Positions 16,523 to 25,335 are shown, counted from the stretch's first letter. The stretch: DNA of 64,000 nt from Actinoplanes aureus (GCF_015704865.1 NZ_JADQTO010000022.1:62001-126000), one strand, 5' to 3'. Program-made: numbers and translations. The notes: a model not told the origin generated them from the sequence alone.

Positions 16523-17383
16523 CTAGTGAGTCCATCTGAGAATTTCGTCGATGCCGAGCCCCACGTCGGCGAGGTCGCCAGCGGTGCGCTGAGCGCCCAG
16601 CCACTCGGCCGGCATATCGGCGCCCGCCATCAACGCGTCAATAATCGTCGGCGCGCCGGGATACACATCGATGATCGTGCCGTCGGGAAGAATCACGAAT
16701 CCGGCGTGCGGGTCGCTGAAGGTCGATGGCCGGTCGCGGTCGTGCCGGGTGCTGGCCGGCCGGACCTTGTGAGGCTTGTTGGCGGAGGGCTCGTGGCGGG
16801 TCGGCGCCGGCCGGCCGCCGTGTGAGCCGTCCGCGACAGGCTTGGCGGCAACCGGCTTGGCGACGACAGGCTTGGTGACGACAGGCTTGGCGGCAACCGG
16901 CTTGGCGACAACCGGCTTGGCGGCGACGGGCTGAACGTCTGTCGGCTTACTCGCGGGCGGCGCGATAGCGGGCGCCGGGCCGCTGTCGCTCGGCTTTGCG
17001 GAGGCGACATGCGGCCGGCTGACGCTCGGCTGGATACCGGCGGATGCAGGCGGCTTGGCCGGACTGCCGGCGGCGGCCACCGGCTCGCTTGCGGCGGGCT
17101 TGACGCCGGTGGGCGGCGACTGACTGATGGGTGGCGGCTGACTGGCGGGTAGCGGCTGACTGGCGGGCGGCGGCTGAGTGACGGGCGGCGGCTGGCTGCC
17201 GCTGGGCCCGGGACTGACGGGAGTCCCTTGAGGAGGAAGGATTCGAAGCACGTAGGCGTCGGGACCGGCGGCGTCACCGGGTGCCTTGCTGGCGGCGGGA
17301 TCGGGGACGTCGCTGCGGACAACAGACGACGGCAACAGCGACGTGATGACGGCGACCCCGGCGACGGCGACGAACCTGCGCAT
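16523..17383 (-). CDS. Secreted Pro/Ala/Lys-rich repeat protein
   Basis: Predicted secreted protein of 286 residues. An N-terminal signal peptide (MRRFVAVAGVAVITSLLPSS) is followed by a long low-complexity region: Pro-Ser-Gln repeats (QPPPASQPLPASQPPP) then tandem AKPV(A/V) pentapeptides. A globular-looking C-terminal segment of about 60 residues follows (HAGFVILPDGTIIDVYPGAPT). The extended region resembles cell-wall-spanning linkers. GGAGG sits before the ATG at 17383. No homologous family is recognised and the function is unknown. Confidence 0.75.
   Translation of the reverse strand: MRRFVAVAGVAVITSLLPSSVVRSDVPDPAASKAPGDAAGPDAYVLRILPPQGTPVSPGPSGSQPPPVTQPPPASQPLPASQPPPISQSPPTGVKPAASEPVAAAGSPAKPPASAGIQPSVSRPHVASAKPSDSGPAPAIAPPASKPTDVQPVAAKPVVAKPVAAKPVVTKPVVAKPVAAKPVADGSHGGRPAPTRHEPSANKPHKVRPASTRHDRDRPSTFSDPHAGFVILPDGTIIDVYPGAPTIIDALMAGADMPAEWLGAQRTAGDLADVGLGIDEILRWTH
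16836..16932 (-). repeat. 15-bp tandem repeats coding for AKPV(A/V) units
   Basis: Six to seven near-identical 15-base units (plus-strand core GGCTTGGCGACGACA) encode the PVAAK/PVVAK pentapeptides of the Pro-rich protein. Such arrays can change length by slippage. Confidence 0.75.
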
Positions 17384-17546
17384 CCGGCGACCTCCTCGAA
17401 CTGATAGGACGGAACACCCCGACGCTAACGCCGCATCAGACACAACGGGGCAATTCCGGCAATCCGCTAAGGGTTGTCACCCGCCACCACCGCCCACTGC
17501 GGATAGCCGGGTGCGGGCCTGGGTCGAGGTTTGCATACCGGTCGCG

Positions 17547-17786
17547 CTTCTTCGGGGTACGCGTGACCGGCGGTCACGCCGAAGCCGACCCCGTCCCCGC
17601 TCTCCCGGCGCGAGCCCGGCTTCGCCTCACCGCCCCAGCGCGACCGCCGGGAAACAGCCGCCGCAGCGCGACGGATTGGTGTTTCCCGGGCGGTCGCGCT
17701 GGGGCCGGGACGGACAGCCGGGCTCGCGCTGGGAGGGCGCGCACGCGTCGGCTTCGGCAAGACGCCGGTCACGCGTACCGAAGAAG
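17547..17786. repeat. 240-bp imperfect palindrome made of two inverted copies of a ~110-bp repeat
   Basis: The stretch folds on itself. CTTCTTCGGGGTACGCGTGA at the left end pairs with the complement of the right end near 17767-17786. Inner segments GCGACCGCCGGGAAAC (ending 17655) and GTTTCCCGGGCGGTCGC (from 17681) also pair, leaving a loop of about 25 bases. A related single copy lies at 61365-61460. It fills most of the 500-base gap between the Pro-rich protein and the kinase-like gene. No convincing gene is present. It resembles a REP- or MITE-type element. Without terminal target duplications I cannot call it a transposon. Confidence 0.7.
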
Positions 17787-17885
17787 GAGAGTGACCGGCA
17801 AGCAGAGCTCGCCATACGCGGTGATGTGGATCTCTCGCGGCCGAGCATGTTGGCAGGAGCCGATCGGGCAGGGTATCTGAAGTTG

Positions 17886-19301
17886 ATGATGACAAGAGGC
17901 GGCGATGCCGTGCCCGGCGGACGGGCCGAACCGATCGGCGCGGGTGATCCGGCTCGAGTGGGCGCCTACCGCATCATCGGCCGTCTGGGAGCCGGCGGCA
18001 TGGGGACCGTCTATCTTGGCGAGAGCGATCATGGGCGGCTGGTGGCGGTGAAGGTCGTGCGCCCCGCTCTGGCGTCGGACGAGGCGTTCCGCCGTCGTTT
18101 CCGCACCGAGGTGCAGCGAGCGCGGCAGGTGCCGCCCTTCTGCACGGCCGAGGTGCTCGATGCGGATCCGGCAACCCAGCACACGCTCGCTGATCAGATG
18201 GTCGGCACCGTGGCCTACATGGCGCCGGAACGATTCGACAACGCACCCGGCAAGTCGCTCACGGTGGCCGCGGACATCTTCGCGTGGGGTGCGGTGGTGG
18301 CGTACGCCGGTACCGGACGTAGCCCGTTCGACGGGGGAACGCCACTGGCGACGGCGACTCGCATCATGACCGAGCCGCCCGATCTGACCGGCCTGGCCGG
18401 ACCCTTGCGTAAGCTGGTGGAGGCGGCGCTGCAGAAGCGGGCCGCCGACCGACCCGCCGCTCGGGAACTACTGGATCTGCTGTTGAGCACCGGCATGGCC
18501 GCCGAGTCACCGGCGCTGCGCAACGCGGCCCAGGAGGTTCAGACCACGTTCGCGGGCGTACCTCGTCCCATCGCCGAACCCGGCCCGACGCGAGGGGTCC
18601 GCCGACGCCGGCTGATCGCCGCCGTGCTGACGGCCGGGGTCGGCATGGCCGCGCTCGGGCTGGCGTTGCGCGCGCGGCTCGACGAACCGGCATCCCGTCC
18701 GGGCGACAGCCGGCCCCAGGGATCGGCACCGTCCACCGCACGCCCGTTCCGATTCGCGGCGGGCGCCGACGTGGCTGATCCGCTGACCCGGCCCGAGGTG
18801 ATCCGCGCGAACAGCGACAACAGCAGCTCCTGCCGCTACGCCGGTGCGCTGGTGGTTACCGTGGCCCGAGACGGCACCTACGAGTGCGGATCCACTTCGC
18901 AGAGATTCGCCGGTGCTCACCGGATCTCGGTGGAGGTGGACTTGCGCACGGCGGGAAGCTGCGCCGCGGTGCAGTTCCTGGGCACCGAGATGGGCAGCTA
19001 CGGGGTGAACGTGTGCGCCCACGGATACGTCTTCAACTGGTACGAGGGCGACAGCGTCGAAGAATTGGGAACCTATCTGCTGCCCGATCGCACACGGCTG
19101 CGCGAGCCGCACCGCGTCGCTATCGAGATCCGCGGCGACACGGCCGCTCTCCATCGAGACGCTCGCGAGATCGCCGTCGTCGAATTGGAGAAAGGCGTAC
19201 CGCCGGGCGGTGGAAAAGTGCTGATCGGTGGTTATGGCGACCCGGCCGGCGGCAAGGCGCCCTACCAGGTCGCCTTCCGCAACCTGGAGATCATCGGGTG
19301 A
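17886..19301 (+). CDS. PknB-type receptor kinase-like protein lacking the catalytic loop (pseudokinase)
   Basis: Membrane protein of 471 residues. An N-lobe (GRLGAGGMGTVYLGE, AVKVV with Lys56) runs normally to CTAEVLDADPATQ near residue 98, then jumps directly to HTLADQMVGTVAYMAPERFD. Hinge, HRDLKPxN catalytic loop and DFG, roughly 75 to 80 residues of a normal kinase, are absent without loss of frame. The C-lobe (ADIFAWGAVVAYA), a transmembrane helix (LIAAVLTAGVGMAALGLAL) and an extracellular domain of about 190 residues with possible disulfides remain. The start could be ATG 17886, 17889 or 17847. It cannot phosphorylate by the usual mechanism and may be a scaffold or a decaying gene. Confidence 0.85.
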   Translation: MMTRGGDAVPGGRAEPIGAGDPARVGAYRIIGRLGAGGMGTVYLGESDHGRLVAVKVVRPALASDEAFRRRFRTEVQRARQVPPFCTAEVLDADPATQHTLADQMVGTVAYMAPERFDNAPGKSLTVAADIFAWGAVVAYAGTGRSPFDGGTPLATATRIMTEPPDLTGLAGPLRKLVEAALQKRAADRPAARELLDLLLSTGMAAESPALRNAAQEVQTTFAGVPRPIAEPGPTRGVRRRRLIAAVLTAGVGMAALGLALRARLDEPASRPGDSRPQGSAPSTARPFRFAAGADVADPLTRPEVIRANSDNSSSCRYAGALVVTVARDGTYECGSTSQRFAGAHRISVEVDLRTAGSCAAVQFLGTEMGSYGVNVCAHGYVFNWYEGDSVEELGTYLLPDRTRLREPHRVAIEIRGDTAALHRDAREIAVVELEKGVPPGGGKVLIGGYGDPAGGKAPYQVAFRNLEIIG

Positions 19302-19428
19302 CCGTCCGCTAAACCGGAAAGCTGCCTAGATCATCCGAACTCCCCAATCTCGAAGACGGCCCGGCCGGATTCACGGTGAAGAATCACGGACGGCACATTC
19401 ACCGTCGCAGATCGTGAGAGGGGATGTC

Positions 19429-20370
19429 ATGACCGCCACCCAACCGCCCGCCGTGCAGGACGCGGCCGCTCCGGCGCAGGCCCGCTCCGGCCGGCACACC
19501 CGGTTGATCGTGGGCAGTGTTCTCGCCGGAATCGCGCTGTCCGTGCTCTGGTCGTACCACTTCGTGGACAAGACCATCGGTGACAACGTCGCCAACACCC
19601 TGCTCGGCCACGACGCCAAGGCCACCGCGATCGGCGGCACGGCGGCGGGACTGCTGTTCGCGTTCGTCTCGGGGCTGGCCGGCACGTTCACGGCCTGCAA
19701 CATCGCCATGGTGGCGTCGATCGGGCCGATGACACACGCCGGCGCCGGTGCCACCTCGGCGGCGGGCCTGCGCTTCATGCTCCGGCCGCTGGGTCTGCTC
19801 ACGCTGGGCATGGTCGTCGTCTCCGCCACGTACGGGTTCGTCGGAGTCCTGCTCGCCGACTCGCTGCCGCAGCTGTCGACCGCCACCACGGCCGGCGGCA
19901 TGCCCGTACGACTGCTGCAGTCCGTGGTGGTCTTCGGGGTGATCGGTCTCGCGTTCGCGTACCTCGGCCTGGCCGTCCTCGGCCGGGTCCCGGACCCGTT
20001 CGCCCACCGCCCGCACGCCCGGGTATTCGTGCTCGGCATGCTGGTCGGCGCGTTCCTGATCGGCCGGCCGTACCCGCTGTTCCACAAGCTCTTCCAGTGG
20101 GCCGCCGACAACGGCAACCCCCTCTACGGCGCCGGCGCCTTCGTGCTGCAGTCGCTCGGCAACATCGCGATCGTGGCGGTCCTGTTCGTTCTCATCGTCC
20201 TCGTCACCCGCGGCGGCGTGATCCGCTGGCTCGCCGCGCAACCGGCACGCACCATCGCCGTCACCGGCTCGCTGTTGCTCGCGCTGGGCGTGTTCACCCT
20301 GGTCTATTGGACCGTCCGGGTGCCGGCGATCTTCGGCTACGGCTGGTTCCCGACGATGCCCTACAACTGA
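19429..20370 (+). CDS. Polytopic membrane protein, DsbD/CcdA-like
   Basis: Protein of 313 residues with about seven to eight hydrophobic segments. FAFVSGLAGTFTACNIAMVA recalls the first conserved helix of DsbD/CcdA-type thiol transporters, but the usual second cysteine is not seen, so electron transfer through the membrane is doubtful. The family name is tentative. GAGAGGGG lies seven bases before the ATG at 19429. The next gene starts 14 bases downstream on the same strand, so the pair is probably one operon. Confidence 0.7.
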   Translation: MTATQPPAVQDAAAPAQARSGRHTRLIVGSVLAGIALSVLWSYHFVDKTIGDNVANTLLGHDAKATAIGGTAAGLLFAFVSGLAGTFTACNIAMVASIGPMTHAGAGATSAAGLRFMLRPLGLLTLGMVVVSATYGFVGVLLADSLPQLSTATTAGGMPVRLLQSVVVFGVIGLAFAYLGLAVLGRVPDPFAHRPHARVFVLGMLVGAFLIGRPYPLFHKLFQWAADNGNPLYGAGAFVLQSLGNIAIVAVLFVLIVLVTRGGVIRWLAAQPARTIAVTGSLLLALGVFTLVYWTVRVPAIFGYGWFPTMPYN

Positions 20371-20384
20371 GTGGGAGCGTCGGC

Positions 20385-21233
20385 ATGGAGATCCGCACCG
20401 AGCAGTGGGAGTCGATCCGCCGCGACGTCACCGCCGCCGGCGACCGGTTCGCCGACCTGGTGGAGCGGGCCGAGGCGGACCGGCGCGCGACCCGGCACTG
20501 GACCGTCACCGACACCGCGGTCCACGTGGCCACGTTGACCGACCTCGACGCGGTCGTCACCAAGGCCTATCCGGAACCGGCGTTTCCGTACCCCGACGTG
20601 CACGAGCAGTGGCGGCGCACCACGGTCGATCAGGTTGATGTGCTGAACGCCGCGGTGATGCGGTTGTTCAAGGAACGGGACCCGCGGACGCTGGCGGCCC
20701 GGATCCGCGCGGACTGCGCGGCGATGCTCGACGCCACGCGCGAGATCGACCCGTCGGTCCCGGTCCCCTGGCTGGGTAGTTCGACGCTGACGATGGCGGG
20801 CTTGTTCGCTCACATCGTCAACGAGTTCCACATCCACGGCCGCGACATCGCCCGAGCCGCCGGCCTGCCACACGTGGTCCCGCCCGCCGAGGCGGCGCCG
20901 TTCTTCGAGGTCTTCCTCGTCGGACTGGCTCGCGACGGCTACGGCCACCTGCTCGACACCCCGAAGCCGCTACCGGACCGACGAGTGGCGGTCGCCTTCG
21001 CATCGCGGCACACGCGCCCGGTGACCCTGCTGCTCGACGGCAACGTCGCGCGCGTCGCCGATCCGGGTACACGACCGGACGCGCGGGTCACGTACGACCC
21101 GGTCGTCCTCAACCTCATGCTCTTCGGCCGGGTCTCTCCGGTGCGAGCGGTGCTCTCCGGCGGCATCCGCGTCGGCGGCCCCAGGCCCTGGCTGCTGCCC
21201 GCCTTCATGCGCAAGGTCCGCTGCCCGAAGTGA
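20385..21233 (+). CDS. Maleylpyruvate isomerase-family mycothiol-dependent (DinB-like) protein
   Basis: Protein of 282 residues. The first 150 residues form a DinB/MDMPI-like four-helix bundle with metal-binding histidines (ATRHWTVTDTAVHVATLTDLDA, FAHIVNEFHIHGRDIARAAG). The C-terminal 100 residues resemble the SCP2-like lid found in this family. Members use mycothiol in actinobacteria, but the reaction of this one is unknown. GGGAG precedes the ATG at 20385. The preceding membrane-protein stop is 14 bases away. Confidence 0.8.
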   Translation: MEIRTEQWESIRRDVTAAGDRFADLVERAEADRRATRHWTVTDTAVHVATLTDLDAVVTKAYPEPAFPYPDVHEQWRRTTVDQVDVLNAAVMRLFKERDPRTLAARIRADCAAMLDATREIDPSVPVPWLGSSTLTMAGLFAHIVNEFHIHGRDIARAAGLPHVVPPAEAAPFFEVFLVGLARDGYGHLLDTPKPLPDRRVAVAFASRHTRPVTLLLDGNVARVADPGTRPDARVTYDPVVLNLMLFGRVSPVRAVLSGGIRVGGPRPWLLPAFMRKVRCPK

Positions 21234-21244
21234 CGATGCACGCC

Positions 21245-21281
21245 GGCGAAGGGATGGCCCGCCCCGGCCCATCCCTTCGCC
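21245..21281. terminator. Hairpin after the mycothiol-dependent protein gene
   Basis: GGCGAAGGGATGG (21245-21257) pairs perfectly with CCATCCCTTCGCC (21269-21281) around an 11-base loop. It starts 12 bases after the stop codon, a typical actinomycete terminator without a U-tract. Confidence 0.75.
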
Positions 21282-21457
21282 CGCTGCGGTGATCAGCTGG
21301 TCGCGATCCAGCTCAGCGCGTTGTACAGCTGTGGACTTCGCCCGGCCGTCGACGGCGATTCATCATGATGTATCGCCCAGCTTCACCGGCCGCCGTACCA
21401 GCCTCACAAGCTGTGCGGCAGAGGCGGGACCGATCCCGCCGGCGAAAGGAGACGCTC

Positions 21458-23497
21458 GTGTGGAGAATGCGCCGAAGTGCGGTAGCACTTCTGGTGGCCG
21501 GCACCGTCGCCGGAACCATGACGGCACCGGCGGCAGCCGGCGCCCGGACGGCCGGCTTCGATGTGCAGGCGCATCGCGGGGGCCTGGGCCTGCGGGTGGA
21601 GAGCACCCTGGCGTCGTTCGGCAACGCACTCCAGCTGGGTGTGTCGACGCTGGAGCTCGACGTGCAGATCACCGAGGACCGGCAGGCGGTGGTCACTCAC
21701 GACCGGCGGGTCAGCGGAACCAAGTGCGTCGACACCGCGCCGGCGACCCCGGGTGACCCGGAGTTCCCGTACGTCGGCAAGTACGTCAACACGTTGACCC
21801 TGGCCCAGGTGCGCACCCTGGACTGCGGGTCGAAGACCCTGGCCGACAGGCCCGGGCAGCTCGCCGTGCCGGGCGCCCGCATGCCATTGCTCAGCGAGGT
21901 TTTCGCCCTCGTCAAGCGGTACCGGGCGGACGGCGTGAAGCTGAACGTGGAGACCAAGGTGGAGGCCGGCGCACCGACCGAGACGGCGCCTCGCGAGCAG
22001 TTCGTGCAGATCACCGCCGCTGAAATCCGCAAGGCCGGGCTGCTGCGGCAGGCCACCATCCAGAGCTTCGACTGGGGCGCGCTGATGCGGATGCGGCAGG
22101 TCGAGCCGCGACTGCCGCTGGTGGCGCTCACCAACGTCGACTTCCTCCAGGTCGGTCAGCCGGGCGCGTCACCGTGGCTGGGCGGGATCGACATCGACGA
22201 CTTCGGCGGTGACCCGATCCGGGCCATCCGCAGCTTCGGCGCCACCACGTTCTCGCCGGTGCACGGGTTCCCGCAGAACGGCACGGTGACCGATCCGTCC
22301 TACCGGCCGTACGTGACCCGGGAACTCGTGCGGCACGCGCACGCCAACGGCATCCGGGTGGTGCCCTGGACCATCAACGACGCGCCGACGATGAGCAAGC
22401 TCATCGACGACGGCGTCGACGGCATCATCACCGACTATCCCGACCGATTGCGTACGCTGCTCGCACAGCGCGGCCTGCGGCTGCCGCGGGCGTACGCGTC
22501 CCCGTTCGACGTCCAGGCGCATCGCGGCGGCCGGGCGGACCGGCCGGAGAACACCCTGCCGGCCTTCGCCCACGCCCTGACGAACCCGGCCGTCTCCACG
22601 CTGGAACTGGACACCGGCGTCACCGCTGACGGGCAACTCGTCGTCCTGCACGACCGGACCGTCAACGGCTCGCACTGCGCCGACACCGCACCGGTGCGCC
22701 CGGCTGACCCGGAGTTCCCGTACGTCGGCAAGCTGGTTCGCGACCTGACCCTCGCCCAGCTCAAGACTCTGGATTGCGGATCCAGGACGCCGCCGGACGC
22801 CCCGCGGCAGATACCCGTGCCCGGCGCCCGCATTCCCACCCTGGCCGAGGTGTTCGCCCTGGTCGAGCGCAGCGGCCGCGACGACGTGGCACTGAACATC
22901 GAGACGAAGATCAGCCCGATGGTCGAGGACACCGCGCCGTATCAGGTCTTCACCCGTACGCTGGTCCGCGAGATCCAGCGCGCCGGGTTCGTCGACCGGG
23001 TGACCGTGCAGTCGTTGGACTGGCGCACCATCCGCTATGCCCGCGGCTTGGACCGGCGGATCGAGACGGTCGCGCTGATCCGGCAGTACGGTCCGGACGA
23101 GTGCACGAGCCTGGCCGACGAGTGCTCGCTGCGGGCCGTCTACGGCGATCCGACGGTGAAGAGCCCGTGGACCGCCGGCCTCGACTGGTGGCGTCACCGC
23201 GACGTCGGTGCCCTGGTGCGCGCTGCCGGAGCCGGCACTGTTTCGGCGAACTGGCAGGTGCACGACCCGCAGCAACCGGTCGTCGCGTCCGACGACTGGT
23301 ACCTGCGACAGAACCCGGCCTACTTCCACGGGCCGCGGGTGCGGGAGTTGCAGACCAGGTACCGGCTCAAGGTGGTGCCGTACACGGTGAACGACGCGAC
23401 GATCATGCAGCGCGTGATCGACCTCGGGGTGGACGGCATCATCAGCGATGACCCCGGCCTGCTGATCAGCGTGCTGATCCGTAACGGACTGCGATAA
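21458..23497 (+). CDS. Secreted tandem-domain glycerophosphodiester phosphodiesterase
   Basis: Protein of 679 residues. A signal peptide (SAVALLVAGTVAGTMTAPAAA) is followed by two GDPD domains of about 320 residues, each beginning FDVQAHRGG and containing ELD, the H-D-R strand (VVTHDRRVSG, VVLHDRTVNG) and a C-terminal VPWTINDAPTM or VPYTVNDATIM. In both copies the catalytic His-Arg and Glu residues are visible; Asn in the second (AHRGGRADRPENT) fits the canonical HRG...PENT, whereas the first has VEST. Start is GTG at 21458 with AAAGGAG six bases upstream. It should release alcohols from glycerophosphodiesters, or act on teichoic acid, outside the cell. Confidence 0.9.
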   Translation: MWRMRRSAVALLVAGTVAGTMTAPAAAGARTAGFDVQAHRGGLGLRVESTLASFGNALQLGVSTLELDVQITEDRQAVVTHDRRVSGTKCVDTAPATPGDPEFPYVGKYVNTLTLAQVRTLDCGSKTLADRPGQLAVPGARMPLLSEVFALVKRYRADGVKLNVETKVEAGAPTETAPREQFVQITAAEIRKAGLLRQATIQSFDWGALMRMRQVEPRLPLVALTNVDFLQVGQPGASPWLGGIDIDDFGGDPIRAIRSFGATTFSPVHGFPQNGTVTDPSYRPYVTRELVRHAHANGIRVVPWTINDAPTMSKLIDDGVDGIITDYPDRLRTLLAQRGLRLPRAYASPFDVQAHRGGRADRPENTLPAFAHALTNPAVSTLELDTGVTADGQLVVLHDRTVNGSHCADTAPVRPADPEFPYVGKLVRDLTLAQLKTLDCGSRTPPDAPRQIPVPGARIPTLAEVFALVERSGRDDVALNIETKISPMVEDTAPYQVFTRTLVREIQRAGFVDRVTVQSLDWRTIRYARGLDRRIETVALIRQYGPDECTSLADECSLRAVYGDPTVKSPWTAGLDWWRHRDVGALVRAAGAGTVSANWQVHDPQQPVVASDDWYLRQNPAYFHGPRVRELQTRYRLKVVPYTVNDATIMQRVIDLGVDGIISDDPGLLISVLIRNGLR

Positions 23498-23519
23498 GGG
23501 CGGCTCAAGGCCACCTGGA

Positions 23520-23858
23520 GGTCATCCGGGGTGCAGGCGGCCGGTGCGGCCACAGGCGAGGACCTCGGCGCGCCGGCGCCAGGTGGGCGCCTGGGCGTGC
23601 ACCGCCGCGATCGCCGCCTCGACCGCATATCTGCTCAGCGAACGCTGCCGCAGAGTGTCCGAGACCAGCGATCCACCCTCGCTGATCACGAAGCGTGGTA
23701 GCCGCCCACGCCGGCTCCAGCTCCGCGCCGGAGAGGATCTTCGAGCCGGCCGCCTCCGCGAACGCGGCATGCCCGGCATCAAGCGCCGTGATCTCCGCCG
23801 GCGTCATGGCCTCTCACTGCGCGGTGTCGCCGTAGATCAGAATCAGGTACTTCGCCAT
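23520..23858 (-). pseudogene. Decayed YCII-domain / ECF sigma-factor remnant
   Basis: From the ATG at 23858 the minus strand reads MAKYLILIYGDTAQ, then an in-frame TGA (23814-23816), then EAMTPAEITALDAGHAAFAE and GSKILSGAELEP, the start of a YCII/YCII-like (PhnB-associated) protein. About 40 codons later the similarity shifts frame to SRYAVEAAIAAVHAQAPTW, a stretch typical of the C-terminal region of ECF sigma factors (SigJ/SigG-like group) usually encoded just downstream. Stop, frameshift and deletion mark it as a fossil of that two-gene unit. It fills most of the 530-base gap here. Confidence 0.65.
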
Positions 23859-24029
23859 CTGACACATCCCCATCATGTCTCTCGACCCTGGTCTGGGCCT
23901 CCTGCCAGTACGACGAGCACGCGAAGCGCCAGATCGACACCACGCCCGAGGATTTTAAGTACCGAGGGCTTCCGCAACGGGCCGGGAATTTCGGTGGGCG
24001 GCGTGCGCCGGTTCGCATAGCTTCGCGGA

Positions 24030-25070
24030 ATGGACGAGACCGGTGGTGGGAACATCGGCGGGGCCGACTGGATACCCGGCTTCCGGGCGATAGCGGCGGC
24101 CGAGTCGGGCGAGGAGCGATTCGCTGGGGCGGTGCTGGTCTGCCGGCGCGACGAGACAATCCTGGCCGACGCGTACGGCCTGGCCGATCGCGAACAAGAC
24201 ATCCCGAATCTGGTGTCGACTCGCTTCCGCAACGGGTCGCTCACCAAGATGTTCACCGCGGTGGCGGTGGGCCAGCTGATCCAGGCCGGCCTGGTGGATA
24301 CCGCGGCGCCGGTGGGCACCTACCTGACCGGCTACCCCAACCGGGACGTGGCTACCAAGGTCACCATCCATCATCTTCTGACGCACACCGGCGGCACCGG
24401 AGACATCTCCGAGCCGGAGTACCTGGAACATCGCCAGCAGGTCCGCACGGTCGCGGACTACCTGCGGCTGTTCGGCCAGCGGGGCCCGCTGTTCGAGCCG
24501 GGCGCCTGGTTCGACTACAGCAACTACGGGTTCATCCTGCTGGGCGCCGTGATCGAGCAAGTCAGTGGACTGAGCTACTACGACTATGTCGACGACCACG
24601 TGTTCGCGCCGGCGGGGATGGCCCGCAGCGGGGCACTTCCGTACGACGGGTCGGTGGCCGATCTGGCTGTCGGATACACGGCCGAGAGCGGGCAGGTCGC
24701 TCGTGACACCGACACCTTGCCGTACCGGGGATCGCCCGCGGGTGGCGGCTACACCACGGTCGAGGACCTATGGCGGTTCGCCACCGCGCTGACCGGTCAC
24801 CGGTTGCTCGACGCGCAGCACACCAACTTGGTGACCACCGCGAAGCTGAACGCCGGCTGGAGCGGCAGGTGTGTCGCCTACGGCTTCCTCGATCGCACGA
24901 TCTACGGAATCCGGACGCTCGGATGTATCGGCGGATCACCGGGCGCGAGCGCCGAACTGACGATCTACCCCGACTCCGGCTACGTCGTAGCCGTGCTGGC
25001 CAACCTCGATCCACCCATCGCGTCGCAGGTCTCCGAATTCATCTGCCACCGGCTGCCCGTCACACCTTGA
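24030..25070 (+). CDS. Serine hydrolase, beta-lactamase class C / DD-peptidase family
   Basis: Protein of 346 residues with the penicillin-binding fold: GSLTKMF near residue 70 holds the SxxK nucleophile and base, YSNYG near 165 is the YxN motif, and a late GGSPGAS segment stands where the third motif (K/H-T/S-G) usually lies. No signal peptide is seen, so it may act inside the cell, like EstB-type esterases. No ribosome site fits the ATG, and a possible -10 (CATAGC) lies only about ten bases upstream, suggesting a leaderless transcript. Substrate not predictable. Confidence 0.87.
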   Translation: MDETGGGNIGGADWIPGFRAIAAAESGEERFAGAVLVCRRDETILADAYGLADREQDIPNLVSTRFRNGSLTKMFTAVAVGQLIQAGLVDTAAPVGTYLTGYPNRDVATKVTIHHLLTHTGGTGDISEPEYLEHRQQVRTVADYLRLFGQRGPLFEPGAWFDYSNYGFILLGAVIEQVSGLSYYDYVDDHVFAPAGMARSGALPYDGSVADLAVGYTAESGQVARDTDTLPYRGSPAGGGYTTVEDLWRFATALTGHRLLDAQHTNLVTTAKLNAGWSGRCVAYGFLDRTIYGIRTLGCIGGSPGASAELTIYPDSGYVVAVLANLDPPIASQVSEFICHRLPVTP

Positions 25071-25076
25071 CCCGGG

Positions 25077-25091
25077 TCCGAAAGTTTCGGA
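25077..25091. promoter_or_regulatory. Xylanase-type operator palindrome
   Basis: TCCGAAAGTTTCGGA is a perfect 7-1-7 palindrome; its other strand contains CGAAACTTTCG, the motif known from Streptomyces xylanase promoters (recalled, not looked up). It lies 245 bases upstream of the polysaccharide deacetylase gene and just after the serine hydrolase stop. A TTGACA-like -35 at 25197-25202 follows on the deacetylase side. Confidence 0.55.
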
Positions 25092-25335
25092 ATCAAGACA
25101 CCCGTATCCCCTCCCCGATCAGCTTCTTATTGCTGATAGCAGGCGCTTGAGCAGCGCGTAGCCCTACATATAGTTCCGAAAATGGATCGGAAGTTGTTGA
25201 CACAGCGACCGTGCTGCTCGACAGTAATCAATCGACGGTGGCAAACGTCTCCATCCCCAGCGCTGCCAGCCAGCCGCGTGCCGGCTCGTATCGCGCTGCC
25301 TGGTTTCCCCGCCAGGCTTCACCAGGAGGTAACGC

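Noticed and set aside
17547..17786. Insertion sequence or transposon ends
   Set aside because: No transposase frame and no target-site duplication could be identified.
17286..17885. Upstream extension of the kinase-like frame through the palindrome
   Set aside because: The added 200 residues are translated repeat DNA and low complexity; kinase similarity begins only near 17950.
25195..25230. Complete sigma-70 type promoter for the deacetylase gene
   Set aside because: TTGACA is present at 25197, but no convincing -10 hexamer lies 16-18 bases downstream.
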